A stretch of 64,000 nt of DNA from Burkholderia oklahomensis C6786 (GTDB lineage: Bacteria > Pseudomonadota > Gammaproteobacteria > Burkholderiales > Burkholderiaceae), in assembly GCF_000959365.1 (NCBI RefSeq), contig NZ_CP009556.1:1798001-1862000 (forward strand), read 5' to 3'. The position numbers were made by a program, and so were the translations under genes. Under the pieces are notes generated by a model. That model ran no database searches and was not told the DNA's origin. It saw only the letters and a program-made list of their open reading frames with translations. Shown piece after piece: positions 8,690-16,671 of this stretch. Positions within the stretch are counted from its first letter, which is position 1, and every line of letters begins with the position of its first letter.

Positions 8690-9616
8690 ATGAGCGAGAA
8701 GGACACGCGGCGCGACACGGCGCCGTTGCATGAGCGGCAGCGCCGCTTCGAGGAGGATCTCGTCGACGCGTACGACGAAGAGCTCGAGATGGAGCTCGAC
8801 GACCGTCGCTTCGACGACGAGTCGCTTTTTTCCGCCGAGCGCCGCGAGGCGCGCAAGCACTATTTCCGCGAGCTGTTCCGCATGCAGGGCGAGCTCGTGA
8901 AGCTGCAGGACTGGGTCGTGAGCACCGGGCACCGGCTCGTCGTGATCTTCGAGGGGCGCGACGCGGCGGGCAAGGGCGGCGTGATCAAGCGCATCACGCA
9001 GCGGCTGAATCCGCGCGTGTGCCGGGTCGCCGCGCTGCCGGCGCCGAGCAACCGCGAGCGCACGCAATGGTATTTCCAGCGCTACGTCGCGCACCTGCCC
9101 GCGGGCGGCGAGATCGTGCTGTTCGACCGGAGCTGGTACAACCGCGCGGGCGTCGAGCGCGTGATGAACTTCTGCACCGACGATGAGCACGAAGAGTTCT
9201 ACCGGTCGGTGCCGGAATTCGAGAAGATGCTCGCGCGCAGCGGGATCCAGATCGTCAAGTACTGGTTCTCGATCACCGACGACGAGCAGGAGATGCGCTT
9301 CCAGAACCGCATCGACGATCCGCTCAAGCAATGGAAGCTGAGCCCGATGGATCTCGAGAGCCGGCGCCGCTGGGAGGCGTATACGGCGGCGAAGGAGGAG
9401 ATGCTGATGCGCACGCACATTCCCGAGGCGCCGTGGTGGGTCGTGCAGGCGGTCGACAAGAAGCGCGCGCGGCTCAACTGCATGCACCATCTGCTGAGCC
9501 TCGTGCCGTACTACGAGATCGAGCGCGATCCGGTGCATCTGCCGCAGCGAGAGCATCACGACGACTACATCCGGCGTCCGGTGCCGGCGGATATGATTGT
9601 TCCGGAGATTTACTGA
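8690..9616 (+). CDS. ppk2: Polyphosphate kinase 2 (PPK2 family)
   Basis: 308 residues. PPK2 enzymes move phosphate between polyphosphate and nucleoside diphosphates (or, in some classes, monophosphates). The P-loop-like 'FEGRDAAGKGG' (about 83-93), the lid block 'FDRSWYNRAGVERVMNF' and 'QWKLSPMDLESRRRWEAY' are all present and typical of the single-domain form. A charged N-terminal stretch of about 60 residues precedes the kinase. The ATG is preceded by an AGGAGG-like ribosome site ('aaggaggccgac'). It stands alone, with no ppk1 or ppx nearby. Confidence 0.93.
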   Translation: MSEKDTRRDTAPLHERQRRFEEDLVDAYDEELEMELDDRRFDDESLFSAERREARKHYFRELFRMQGELVKLQDWVVSTGHRLVVIFEGRDAAGKGGVIKRITQRLNPRVCRVAALPAPSNRERTQWYFQRYVAHLPAGGEIVLFDRSWYNRAGVERVMNFCTDDEHEEFYRSVPEFEKMLARSGIQIVKYWFSITDDEQEMRFQNRIDDPLKQWKLSPMDLESRRRWEAYTAAKEEMLMRTHIPEAPWWVVQAVDKKRARLNCMHHLLSLVPYYEIERDPVHLPQREHHDDYIRRPVPADMIVPEIY

Positions 9617-9715
9617 GGCTGCGGCCGGGCAACCGGCGTTCGCCGCAGCGGGATGGCGCGCGGGCCTGTCGGCGAAGGATTGACAAACCGCGCGCGCTGA
9701 CTCAAGCTTGCGCAC

Positions 9716-9778
9716 ATGAATTCCCGTTGCTTCCGCATTGCGCACATTATTCGCACCATTCATCGAATGGTGGGTTAG
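9716..9778 (+). CDS. ilvA leader peptide (isoleucine attenuator)
   Basis: A 20-codon ORF ahead of ilvA with four Ile codons at positions 8, 11, 12 and 15, all ATT, a rare Ile codon in this high-GC genome, plus a Thr at 14 and a Val at 19. Its last codons and stop (ATG GTG GGT TAG) contain the antiterminator sequence GGTGGGTT. That is the layout of a classic amino-acid attenuator: slow translation at Ile codons leaves GGTGGGTT free. No clear ribosome site precedes the ATG, so translation may be leaderless or the start may differ. Confidence 0.6.
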   Translation: MNSRCFRIAHIIRTIHRMVG

Positions 9779-9828
9779 CGCGCGTCCGAGAGCAATCACA
9801 GCAACCCGCCCCGTGAGGCGGGTTTTTT
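9769..9828 (+). terminator. Attenuator: alternative antiterminator/terminator before ilvA
   Basis: AACCCGCC (9803-9810) pairs with GGCGGGTT (9817-9824) across the loop CCGTGA and is followed by six T: a textbook intrinsic terminator 40 nt before ilvA. The same AACCCGCC can instead pair with GGTGGGTT (9769-9776), which overlaps the stop of the leader peptide, with one G-U pair. The two structures exclude each other. A ribosome stalled on the Ile codons frees GGTGGGTT and allows read-through; one that reaches the stop covers it and lets the terminator form. Confidence 0.75.
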
Positions 9829-9868
9829 GTTTCCGTCTCCCGGGCGTCCATCCCCAGGAGAGCCTGTC

Positions 9869-11470
9869 ATGCAGTCAGCCGACGCTGTTACGGAAACCCC
9901 CGAAGCCCGCACGCCCGACGCAGCCGCGACGATCGCGGTCCACGCGGGCGCACTCGACGATTACCTGAAGCTGATTCTGAACGCGCGCGTCTACGACGTC
10001 GCGCGCGAGACGGCGCTCGAGTGCGCGCGGAACCTGTCGGCGCGCGTGCGCAACACCGTCTGGCTCAAGCGCGAGGACACGCAGCCGGTGTTCTCGTTCA
10101 AGATTCGCGGCGCGTACAACAAGATGGCGCATCTATCCGCCGACGCGCTCGCGCGCGGCGTGATCACCGCATCGGCGGGCAATCACGCGCAGGGCGTCGC
10201 GCTCGCGGCGGCGCGGCTCGGCGTGAAGGCGACGATCGTCGTGCCGCAGACGGCGCCGCAGGTGAAGGTCGATGCGGTGCGCGCGCACGGCGGCGCGTTC
10301 GTCGAAGTCGTGCAGGCGGGCGAGTCGTACAGCGACGCGTATGCGCACGCGCTGCGCCTGCGGCAGCGCGACGGGCTCGCGTTCATTCCGGCGTTCGACG
10401 ATCCGTACGTGATCGCCGGGCAGGGCACGGTCGCGAAGGAAGTGCTGCATCGGCATTCGGGGCCGATCCATGCGATCTTCGTGCCGATCGGCGGCGGCAG
10501 CCTGGCCGCGGGCGTTGCGGCATACGTGAAGGCGGTGCGGCCGGAGATCAAGGTGATCGGCGTGCAGACCGACGATTCGTGCGCGATGAAGCGCTCGCTC
10601 GAAGCGGGCGCGCGCGTCGAGCTGCCCGAGGTGGGCCTCTTCTCCGACGGCACCGCGGTGAAGCTCGTCGGCATGGAGACGTTCCGGCTCTGCACCGCGT
10701 ATCTCGACGACGTCGTGACGGTCGACACCGACGCGCTCTGCGCGGCGATCAAGGACGTGTTCCAGGACACCCGCAGCGTGCTCGAGCCGGCGGGCGCGCT
10801 CGCGGTCGCGGGCGCGAAGCTGTATGCGGCGCGCGAGGGGATCGACGGCGAGACGCTCGTCGCGGTCACGTCCGGCGCGAACATGAACTTCGACCGGATG
10901 CGCTTCGTCGCCGAGCGCGCGGAGGTGGGCGAGGCGCGCGAGGCGGTGTTCGCGGTGACGCTGCCCGAAGCGCGCGGCAGTTTCCGCAAATTCTGCGCGC
11001 TGCTCGGCGAACGCAGCGTGACCGAGTTCAACTACCGGATCGCCGACGCGCGCACGGCGCACATCTTCGTCGGCGTGCAGATCAAGCACCGCGGCGAGTC
11101 GGCCGCGATCGCGGCGAGCTTCGCCGCGCACGGCTTCGACACCGTCGATCTGAGCGGCGACGAGCTCGCGAAGCAGCACGTGAGGCACATGGTCGGCGGC
11201 CGGTCGCCGCTCGCGCGCGACGAGCGGCTGTTCCGCTTCGAATTCCCCGAGCGGCCGGGCGCGCTGATGAAGTTCCTGGCCGCGATGGCGCCGGACTGGA
11301 ACATCAGCCTGTTCCATTACCGCCATCAGGGCGGCGACGCGAGCTCGATCCTCGTCGGCCTGCAAGTGCCGCACGCGGACGGCGCGGCGTTCGATCGCTT
11401 TCTCGCGACGCTCGGCTATCCGTTTCGCGAGGAAACCGGCAATCCCGCTTATCGACTGTTTCTCGGCTGA
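9869..11470 (+). CDS. ilvA: Biosynthetic threonine ammonia-lyase
   Basis: 533 residues, the long biosynthetic form. It deaminates threonine to 2-oxobutyrate, the first committed step to isoleucine, using PLP. The PLP lysine is in 'FSFKIRGAYNKM' (Lys78), and the glycine loop that holds the phosphate is 'GGGSLAAG'. From about residue 340 two ACT-like regulatory repeats follow ('RGSFRKFCALLG' and 'PGALMKFLAAMAPDWNISLFHY'), which bind isoleucine as inhibitor in this family. The ATG at 9869 is chosen for AGGAG 8 nt upstream. Transcription is probably set by the Ile attenuator just before it. Its 3' end overlaps the convergent TetR gene by 22 nt. Confidence 0.95.
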   Translation: MQSADAVTETPEARTPDAAATIAVHAGALDDYLKLILNARVYDVARETALECARNLSARVRNTVWLKREDTQPVFSFKIRGAYNKMAHLSADALARGVITASAGNHAQGVALAAARLGVKATIVVPQTAPQVKVDAVRAHGGAFVEVVQAGESYSDAYAHALRLRQRDGLAFIPAFDDPYVIAGQGTVAKEVLHRHSGPIHAIFVPIGGGSLAAGVAAYVKAVRPEIKVIGVQTDDSCAMKRSLEAGARVELPEVGLFSDGTAVKLVGMETFRLCTAYLDDVVTVDTDALCAAIKDVFQDTRSVLEPAGALAVAGAKLYAAREGIDGETLVAVTSGANMNFDRMRFVAERAEVGEAREAVFAVTLPEARGSFRKFCALLGERSVTEFNYRIADARTAHIFVGVQIKHRGESAAIAASFAAHGFDTVDLSGDELAKQHVRHMVGGRSPLARDERLFRFEFPERPGALMKFLAAMAPDWNISLFHYRHQGGDASSILVGLQVPHADGAAFDRFLATLGYPFREETGNPAYRLFLG

Positions 11471-12105
11471 CGTTCGTTGCCTGGCCGGCGCGCTTCACGC
11501 CGCTTCGCCCGGCGTGCCGGCGCGGGGGCGGCGCCGGTCTTCGCATCGCTTTCGTCTTCGCCGGCGGCGGGCAGCCGCCTGCCGAGCGCGAGCAGCGCGC
11601 GGAACAGCGTCGTGAAATCGTCCGGGCCCATCGGCAGCGCGCTTTGCTGCGCGCCGACGAAGCACAGGTAGGACACCTGCGCGAACAGCGCGGCATCTTC
11701 TTCGCTGCGCAGCGTCTGCCGGCAGAACGCGTGCGCGGCGGCGAGCCGGGCACGGTCGGCGCGGCGCTGGAATTCGGCGACGAGCGGCTCGTGCAGCGAC
11801 CACGTCCGGATCGCCGCCTCGCGGCGCGGGTTCATCTGCGACGCCGCGGCGAGATAGCGGTCGAGCGCGCGCTCGGGTGGCCCGTCGCGTTGCAGCAGCG
11901 CGATCGCCTGCGTCGTGTAGGTCGTCTCCCATTCGGCGAGCAGCGCCTGAACGAACGCCTTGCGGCTGCCGAAGTGATGGTAGAACGCGCCGCGCGTCAC
12001 ACCCAGGCGGCGCGCGAGCCGGTCGGCCGAGATGCCTCGCGCGCCTTCGTCGTCGAGCGCGGCGAGGCCCGCCGCGATCCAATCCGTTCGTGTCGTTCTT
12101 GCCAT
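11449..12105 (-). CDS. TetR/AcrR-family transcriptional regulator
   Basis: 218 residues. The N-terminal DNA-binding domain is clear: 'GISADRLARRLGVTRGAFYHHFGSRKAFVQALL' region at about 24-56, with the typical 'YHHF' turn of the recognition helix. The C-terminal ligand domain resembles the group with 'NPRREAAIRTWS'. The tail is Ala/Arg-rich. It is convergent with ilvA and divergent from the broken oxidoreductase at 12184, which it may once have controlled. Confidence 0.88.
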   Translation of the reverse strand: MARTTRTDWIAAGLAALDDEGARGISADRLARRLGVTRGAFYHHFGSRKAFVQALLAEWETTYTTQAIALLQRDGPPERALDRYLAAASQMNPRREAAIRTWSLHEPLVAEFQRRADRARLAAAHAFCRQTLRSEEDAALFAQVSYLCFVGAQQSALPMGPDDFTTLFRALLALGRRLPAAGEDESDAKTGAAPAPARRAKRREARRPGNERQPRNSR

Positions 12106-12183
12106 GAAAACGTACAGGCTTTGTATGGTGCGATCGTGGCGGCTATTGCAGGGCCTCGTTCAACAGTCCTCGTCGCGGCCGCC

Positions 12184-12726
12184 ATGCATGTACTCGTCGT
12201 CGGAGCAGGAATCGCCGGGCTCGCAGTTGAAACGGCGCGGTTGCGACGTCACAGTCGTCGAGGCCGCCGAGCGCGCCGGCGGCCGGATTCGCAGCGTGCC
12301 GTTCCACGGGCACGTGATCGAATGCGGCGCGCAGTTTGCGTCGTCCGGCTATCGGCATCTGATGCCGCTCTTCGGCGAAACGGGGCTCGCCGCCCGTCTC
12401 GTGAAGACGTCGCCGTGGGCCGCGTTCGAGCACCGGCGGCGGCTGTATCGCGTGCATGCGCGCCGCCCGTGGACGATTCCCGCAAGCGGCCTGCTCGGCT
12501 GGCGCGACAGTCTGCGCGTCGGCCGCTCGCGCGCCGCGCTGCTCGCACGGATTCGCGCGCTCGATCCGAATCGGTATGCGGCGTTCGCCGAATTCGACGA
12601 CGCCGACGCTGCGCAATGGGCCGAGCAGACGTTCGGCCGCGCGGCGCTTATCTGTGGATCGCGTCGGTGGCGGCGGCGGTGAGCGTCGCGGGGATCGTCG
12701 GCGCGGCGTCGGGCGTGTTGTCGTGA
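12184..12726 (+). pseudogene. Broken FAD-dependent amine oxidoreductase
   Basis: The sequence opens with a perfect dinucleotide-binding start 'MHVLVVGAGIAGLA' and then shifts frame near 12226. The reading continues in another frame as 'QLKRRGCDVTVVEAAERAGGRI', the expected next part of the same FAD fold with a few residues lost. Homology runs to about 'WAEQTFGRAAL' (near 12650) and then stops. A third frame gives a hydrophobic tail 'YLWIASVAAAVSVAGIVGA' that looks like the end of a different membrane protein. So there is one frameshift plus a large 3' deletion. Intact relatives are about 300-400 residues. Confidence 0.75.
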
Positions 12727-12813
12727 TGTCGTGATGCCGGCGCGCGGGCGACGCTACCGTGCGTTTCTTCTTCATCAAAGCTCAAAGCCCCAATGCCGGC
12801 CACGCGCCGGCGC

Positions 12814-13878
12814 TCAGTGCGAGTGCCGGTGATGTATATCCGGGAAGTGCGCGTGCGTATGCGTGATCGGTGCGTGCCGATGCGGATGCGTGTGCGGCTC
12901 GGTGCCGTCCCAGTCGAAGTCGTGCGTGTGCCGATGATGCTCGTCGTGACGATGCCGGTGGTTGTGCTCGAGCGTGTCGTGCGTGTGCGGATGTTCGTGC
13001 CGTTCGCGCAGATGCAGCCAGATGCCGATCGCCATCAGCGCCGCGGCCGCCCAGAACGACAGCGGCGGCCATTCGGGCCACAGCGCGAGCGACAGCCCGA
13101 CGCCGAACAGCGGCGCGACCGAGAAATACGCGCCGGTGCGCGCGGTGCCGAGGTTGCGCAGCGCGACGACGAACAGCACGAGGCTCACGCCGTAGCCGGC
13201 GAAGCCCGTCAGCATCGCGGCGGCGGTTACGGAGACGGCGGGCGGCTTCGCGCCGAGCGCAAGCGCGATCCCGAGATTGACCGAGCCCGCGACGAGCCCC
13301 TTGATGCAGGCGATCGTCGCGGCGTCGTGGGTCGAGACCTTGCGCGTCAGGTTGTTGTCGATCGCCCAGCACGCGCATGCGGCCGCGACGAGCAGCGCGC
13401 CGAGCGGCACGCCCGCCGCGCCCGGATGCCACGACAGCAGCACGCCGCCCGCGACGATCGCGACCATGCCGGCGAAGATCTGCGCATCGACGTTCTCGCG
13501 GAACACGACCCACGCGATCACCGCGGTGAACACGCCTTCGAGATTCAGCAGCAGCGCGCTCGTCGCGGCGGGCGTCGTCGCGAGGCCGAGCATCAGCAGC
13601 GCGGGGCCCGCGACGCCGCCTGCCGCGACCGCGCCCGCGAGCCACGGGAGCTCGGCGAGCGGCAGCCGCGACTGCCCGGCCTGCGATGCGCTTGCGCCGC
13701 GCGCGAGCCGGCGAATCAGCATGAACGCGGCGAGGCCGACGCCGCTGCCGAGATAGAAGAGGCCGGCGACCATGAACGGCGTGAGCGAGCCGAGCAGCGT
13801 CTTCGCGAGCGGCGTGGTGGCGCCGAACAGCGCGGCGGCGAGGAGGGCGGTGAAAGCCGCGTGCATGCGTGCGGACAT
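12814..13878 (-). CDS. EamA/DMT-family transporter with His-rich C-terminal tail
   Basis: About 354 residues with ten predicted membrane helices in two EamA repeats ('LFGATTPLAKTLLGSLTPF' in the first; 'GFAGYGVSLVLFVVALRNL' in the second). The last 65 residues are a soluble tail with more than 20 His, many Asp/Glu and repeated 'HxH' pairs such as 'HTHPHRHAPITHTHAH'. Such tails bind Ni, Co, Zn or Cu in metal transporters. Plain DMT exporters lack them, so a metal or metal-complex substrate is an inference. Starts at 13878, 13866 (ATG) and 13926 (GTG) are all possible. Confidence 0.85.
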   Translation of the reverse strand: MSARMHAAFTALLAAALFGATTPLAKTLLGSLTPFMVAGLFYLGSGVGLAAFMLIRRLARGASASQAGQSRLPLAELPWLAGAVAAGGVAGPALLMLGLATTPAATSALLLNLEGVFTAVIAWVVFRENVDAQIFAGMVAIVAGGVLLSWHPGAAGVPLGALLVAAACACWAIDNNLTRKVSTHDAATIACIKGLVAGSVNLGIALALGAKPPAVSVTAAAMLTGFAGYGVSLVLFVVALRNLGTARTGAYFSVAPLFGVGLSLALWPEWPPLSFWAAAALMAIGIWLHLRERHEHPHTHDTLEHNHRHRHDEHHRHTHDFDWDGTEPHTHPHRHAPITHTHAHFPDIHHRHSH

Positions 13879-14035
13879 GGGGGCGTCGCGTGGTGGGCGC
13901 GGGTCGACGTGGAAAAGTGACGCCACGATAGCGCAAACCGGGGGCGGCGGCCATCCGTTTTGTGGCGGGCGGCTTGGCGGATCGATTCGAAGGCGGATTG
14001 ACGGATGGGGGGAGTCGGAGGGCTGGTGGACTGTG

Positions 14036-14099
14036 GGTCGGTGGATTGGCGAATCGGTGAGTCGGTAGATCGGTGGATCGGTGGATCGGTGGATCGGCG
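14036..14099. repeat. 8-bp tandem repeat tract
   Basis: Eight consecutive 8-bp units based on GATCGGTG; three are identical in a row (14068-14091) and the flanking units carry one or two changes. It lies in the non-coding gap 13879-14305, which shows no gene. Eight-base repeats change length easily by slippage. Confidence 0.85.
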
Positions 14100-14305
14100 A
14101 ATCAAAGGAGGCGGAGGCGGAGATGCGGATCGACGTGGCGGCGGCCGCTGCCGGATGCCTGCTGGGAAACGCTCGACCGCGCGCTCGATCGTCGAGGAGG
14201 GCTCGGGGGCAGACATGTTGCGACAGAAAAATACCACGCCGAATTCCGGGCGCATCGTCCGAATCCGTCGCGCCGCCCGGCGCCGCGCGCGCCGCTTCGC
14301 GCTCG

Positions 14306-14896
14306 TCAATCCGCCGAAGGAAACCCGGCGCGCCCCTGCGTCAGATCGAACAGCGTGTCGCGCGCCGCATCGACCGCGGTCGCGGGCAGCCGGATCACGA
14401 GCTTGACCGTCATCCCGTACGCGCTGTCGACGAGATCGCGCCCTTCGTGCTCGATCCAGCGGCGCACGCGCGCTTCGTCCGGATAGCCGACTTCGATCGC
14501 GAGCCGCGCATAGGCGATCCGCTCGACGCGTTCCGCATCGAGGAGCGTGGCGGCGATCGCGTCGGTGTACGCGCGCACGAGGCCGCCCGCGCCGAGCTTC
14601 ACGCCGCCGAAGTAGCGGACGACCGCCCCGAGCACGCCGTCGAGATCGTGATGGCGCAGCACCTCGAGAATCGGCCGGCCGGCGGTGCCGGACGGCTCGC
14701 CGTCGTCCGACATCCCGGACTGGCCGCCCGCGAGCAGCGCCCAGCAGACGTGCGTTGCGCTCGGATGCTCGGCGCGCAGGCGTTGCAATTCGGCCATCGC
14801 CGCGTCGCGGTCTTCGACCGGGATTGCGTAAGCGATGAAGCGGCTCTTGCGGATTTCGAGTTCGCGCGTGTAGCGGGCGGCGAGCGTGTAGGTCAT
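14306..14896 (-). CDS. yigZ: YigZ/IMPACT-family protein
   Basis: 196 residues. The N-terminal domain carries the family block 'SRFIAYAIPVEDRDAA', then 'SDDGEPSGTAGRPILEVL', followed by 'VVRYFGGVKLGAGGLVRAY', the signature of UPF0029/IMPACT proteins. The C-terminal half is an EF-G domain V-like alpha/beta fold. E. coli YigZ has no settled function; eukaryotic IMPACT acts in translational control. ATG 14896 gives the usual length; ATG 14905 is also possible. It stands alone. Confidence 0.9.
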   Translation of the reverse strand: MTYTLAARYTRELEIRKSRFIAYAIPVEDRDAAMAELQRLRAEHPSATHVCWALLAGGQSGMSDDGEPSGTAGRPILEVLRHHDLDGVLGAVVRYFGGVKLGAGGLVRAYTDAIAATLLDAERVERIAYARLAIEVGYPDEARVRRWIEHEGRDLVDSAYGMTVKLVIRLPATAVDAARDTLFDLTQGRAGFPSAD

Positions 14897-14905
14897 GGGC
14901 GGCAT

Positions 14906-15323
14906 TGCGAAAAATGCATTGTATTCAACGGCGTAAAACGGTTCCCGGCCTCCGGTCGCGTCGGCCGGCCGGTGTGCCGACGGGAGCGGCTTGCCTGCTT
15001 GGCGCCCGCGTCGATCGCCGATGAAACAACAGGATTCTACGCGGCGCGTATCGGAGCAGGCATGTCGCCATGCGGGCGACGCCGAAATGCCATCGGCATG
15101 CGAAGGCGCCGGCGCTTTCGGCGGGGCGGTCGCGGCGGTATCCGCGCGTCTCCGATGCATCGATTGATTGGCCGACCAGTCGCACTCGTCGATCCGCCTG
15201 CCAGGACGGGTCGCAACGCAGGGTGCGCGCTCGGGTGCCGGCAGGTCGAACCGCGGCGTGCGGAAAGCGGGCGGCGCGCTGTCGATGTCGGGTCGTCACG
15301 GCGCCTGAATCCCATCCACGACG
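14906..15323. other. Intergenic stretch without a supported gene
   Basis: The open frames here have Arg-rich, family-less products and no ribosome sites. I see no repeat, RNA gene or clear terminator. Confidence 0.5.
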
Positions 15324-16040
15324 CTATCGCGACTTCTTCCGCATGTTCTTCTTCGCGCCGGCGCCTCCGCCGCGCGCCGTGTCGTCGCTCGCCGCGGCCT
15401 CGTCGCCGTTCATCTGATTCATCTGCTCGAGCCAAGACAACGCATCGACATAAGACAGGAACTGCCGCAGATATTCGGGGGACAGCTCGCGCATCAGCGA
15501 CAGCGATCGATGCACGAGGCTGTTCGAATTGAGCGGGCCGGCGTTCTTCGGCACTTGTTCCAGCGATGCGAGCAGTTGGCTGTCCGTGCTGACCTTCGAC
15601 CAGGTTTCCCGGAAGTAGTCGAGCATTTCCGGTTCCGCGCGAAGGGTGAGGCGGCCGCGGTTCGCCGTGCCGCCGGCGTCGGAGGACGGGCCGCCCGCGT
15701 TCGGCCGCGCCTGGCTGTCGATGTAGTGGAGCAGCGCGGCGAGCGGTCCGCGCGCCGGCTCGGCTGGAGCTGGCATCGACGTCGAAGCCGAAGCCGACAT
15801 CGCGCCTTCGACCGCGTCGGCGGGCGATTCGGCGCGCCGGAGATCGTCGGCGTATGCGTCGATCAGCGCCGACAGCCGCGCGTCCAGAATCCGGCGCGCG
15901 TCGCCGGCGTGGCCGGCCGCCCGCCGCCGCAGCGCGTCGATGAAGCGGAAGCGCGCGGGATCCAGCCGATCGGCGCCGCGCTCGCGCCATGCGTCGAGCG
16001 TCGCCTGCGCGCGCGACGCGGCGTCATTCACGGTGCTCAC
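15324..16040 (-). CDS. DUF2894-like protein, last gene of the motor-like operon
   Basis: About 238 residues, soluble, of the DUF2894 type. A helical N-terminal half ('RFRFIDALRRRAAGHAGDARR') is followed by an Ala/Pro linker, then a conserved C-terminal half ('LDYFRETWSKVSTDSQLLASLEQVPKNAGPLNS' region and 'SPEYLRQFLSYVDALSWLEQM'), ending in a Lys/Arg tail. Start is GTG 16040 or 16031, both overlapping the end of the OmpA-like gene by 8-17 nt, so translation is coupled. Function is unknown. As a fixed partner of DUF3348, DUF802 and OmpA/MotB proteins it is probably a cytoplasmic partner of that complex. The family name is from memory. Confidence 0.75.
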   Translation of the reverse strand: MSTVNDAASRAQATLDAWRERGADRLDPARFRFIDALRRRAAGHAGDARRILDARLSALIDAYADDLRRAESPADAVEGAMSASASTSMPAPAEPARGPLAALLHYIDSQARPNAGGPSSDAGGTANRGRLTLRAEPEMLDYFRETWSKVSTDSQLLASLEQVPKNAGPLNSNSLVHRSLSLMRELSPEYLRQFLSYVDALSWLEQMNQMNGDEAAASDDTARGGGAGAKKNMRKKSR

Positions 16041-16671
16041 CGTCGCCGGCCGTCGGCCGCGGGACCGGCGCGATTTCCACGCGCCGGTTCTTCGCGCGTC
16101 CTTCGTCATCCGAGTTCGGGCTCACCGGCTGCTCGGAGCCGAACGCGGCCGCAAACACCGACGACGCCGGCACGCCTTCGGCGATGAATGCGCGCGTCAC
16201 CGTCAGCGCACGCTTCGCCGACAGCTCCCAGTTGTCCGCGAAGCGGTGGTTGCCCGCGCGCACTTGCTGGTCGTCCGCGAAGCCGCTCACCATCAGGATT
16301 TCGCGATTGGCCTTGAGATAAGCGGCGAGCGGCCCCGCCAGGCTCTTCAGCAGATCGCGGCCCGCGGGCTGCAACTCGTCGGAGTTCAGCGCGAACAGCA
16401 CGCTGCCGCTGATGCCGATGCGCCCATTGACGAGCGTCACGCGTCCCGCCGCGAGCGGTCCCGCCAGCGCCTGCTCGAGCGTCTTGCGGCGCTGCGTTTC
16501 CATCTGCCGCTGCTTGACCTCGGCGTCGAGCCTCGACGAGAGTTCGAGCTGCACGCCGATCACGCCGACCAGGATCAGCACGAACGCGCCCAGCAGCACC
16601 GACATCAGGTCGCCGAATGCGGCCCAGATCGGCGCGGTCTGCTCGATGCCGCCGTCGATTTCGTCGCTCAT
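16024..16671 (-). CDS. MotB/OmpA-like stator subunit (ZorB-like)
   Basis: 215 residues. A single N-terminal helix 'FGDLMSVLLGAFVLILVG' has Asp21 where MotB carries its proton-binding Asp ('ADFMTALMAFF'). After a short coiled segment comes an OmpA-type peptidoglycan-binding domain: 'LFALNSDELQPAGRDLL', 'VSGFADDQQV', 'NWELSAKRALTVTRAF' and 'KNRRVEIAP'. This is the MotB/ZorB architecture: one ion-coupled helix plus a wall anchor. The ATG at 16671 overlaps the TGA of the DUF802 gene (ATGA), showing that the two subunits are made together. Confidence 0.88.
   Translation of the reverse strand: MSDEIDGGIEQTAPIWAAFGDLMSVLLGAFVLILVGVIGVQLELSSRLDAEVKQRQMETQRRKTLEQALAGPLAAGRVTLVNGRIGISGSVLFALNSDELQPAGRDLLKSLAGPLAAYLKANREILMVSGFADDQQVRAGNHRFADNWELSAKRALTVTRAFIAEGVPASSVFAAAFGSEQPVSPNSDDEGRAKNRRVEIAPVPRPTAGDGEHRE

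Noticed and set aside
9680..9708. TTGACA at 9680-9685 as the ilvA leader promoter
   Set aside because: A fair -35 but no acceptable -10 at 16-18 nt, and it would start transcription on the leader ATG itself; left unassigned.
5420..9799. A 1459-codon minus-strand open frame across HlyD, OmpW and ppk2 genes
   Set aside because: Same reason: low-complexity Arg/Ala product opposing three well-supported genes.
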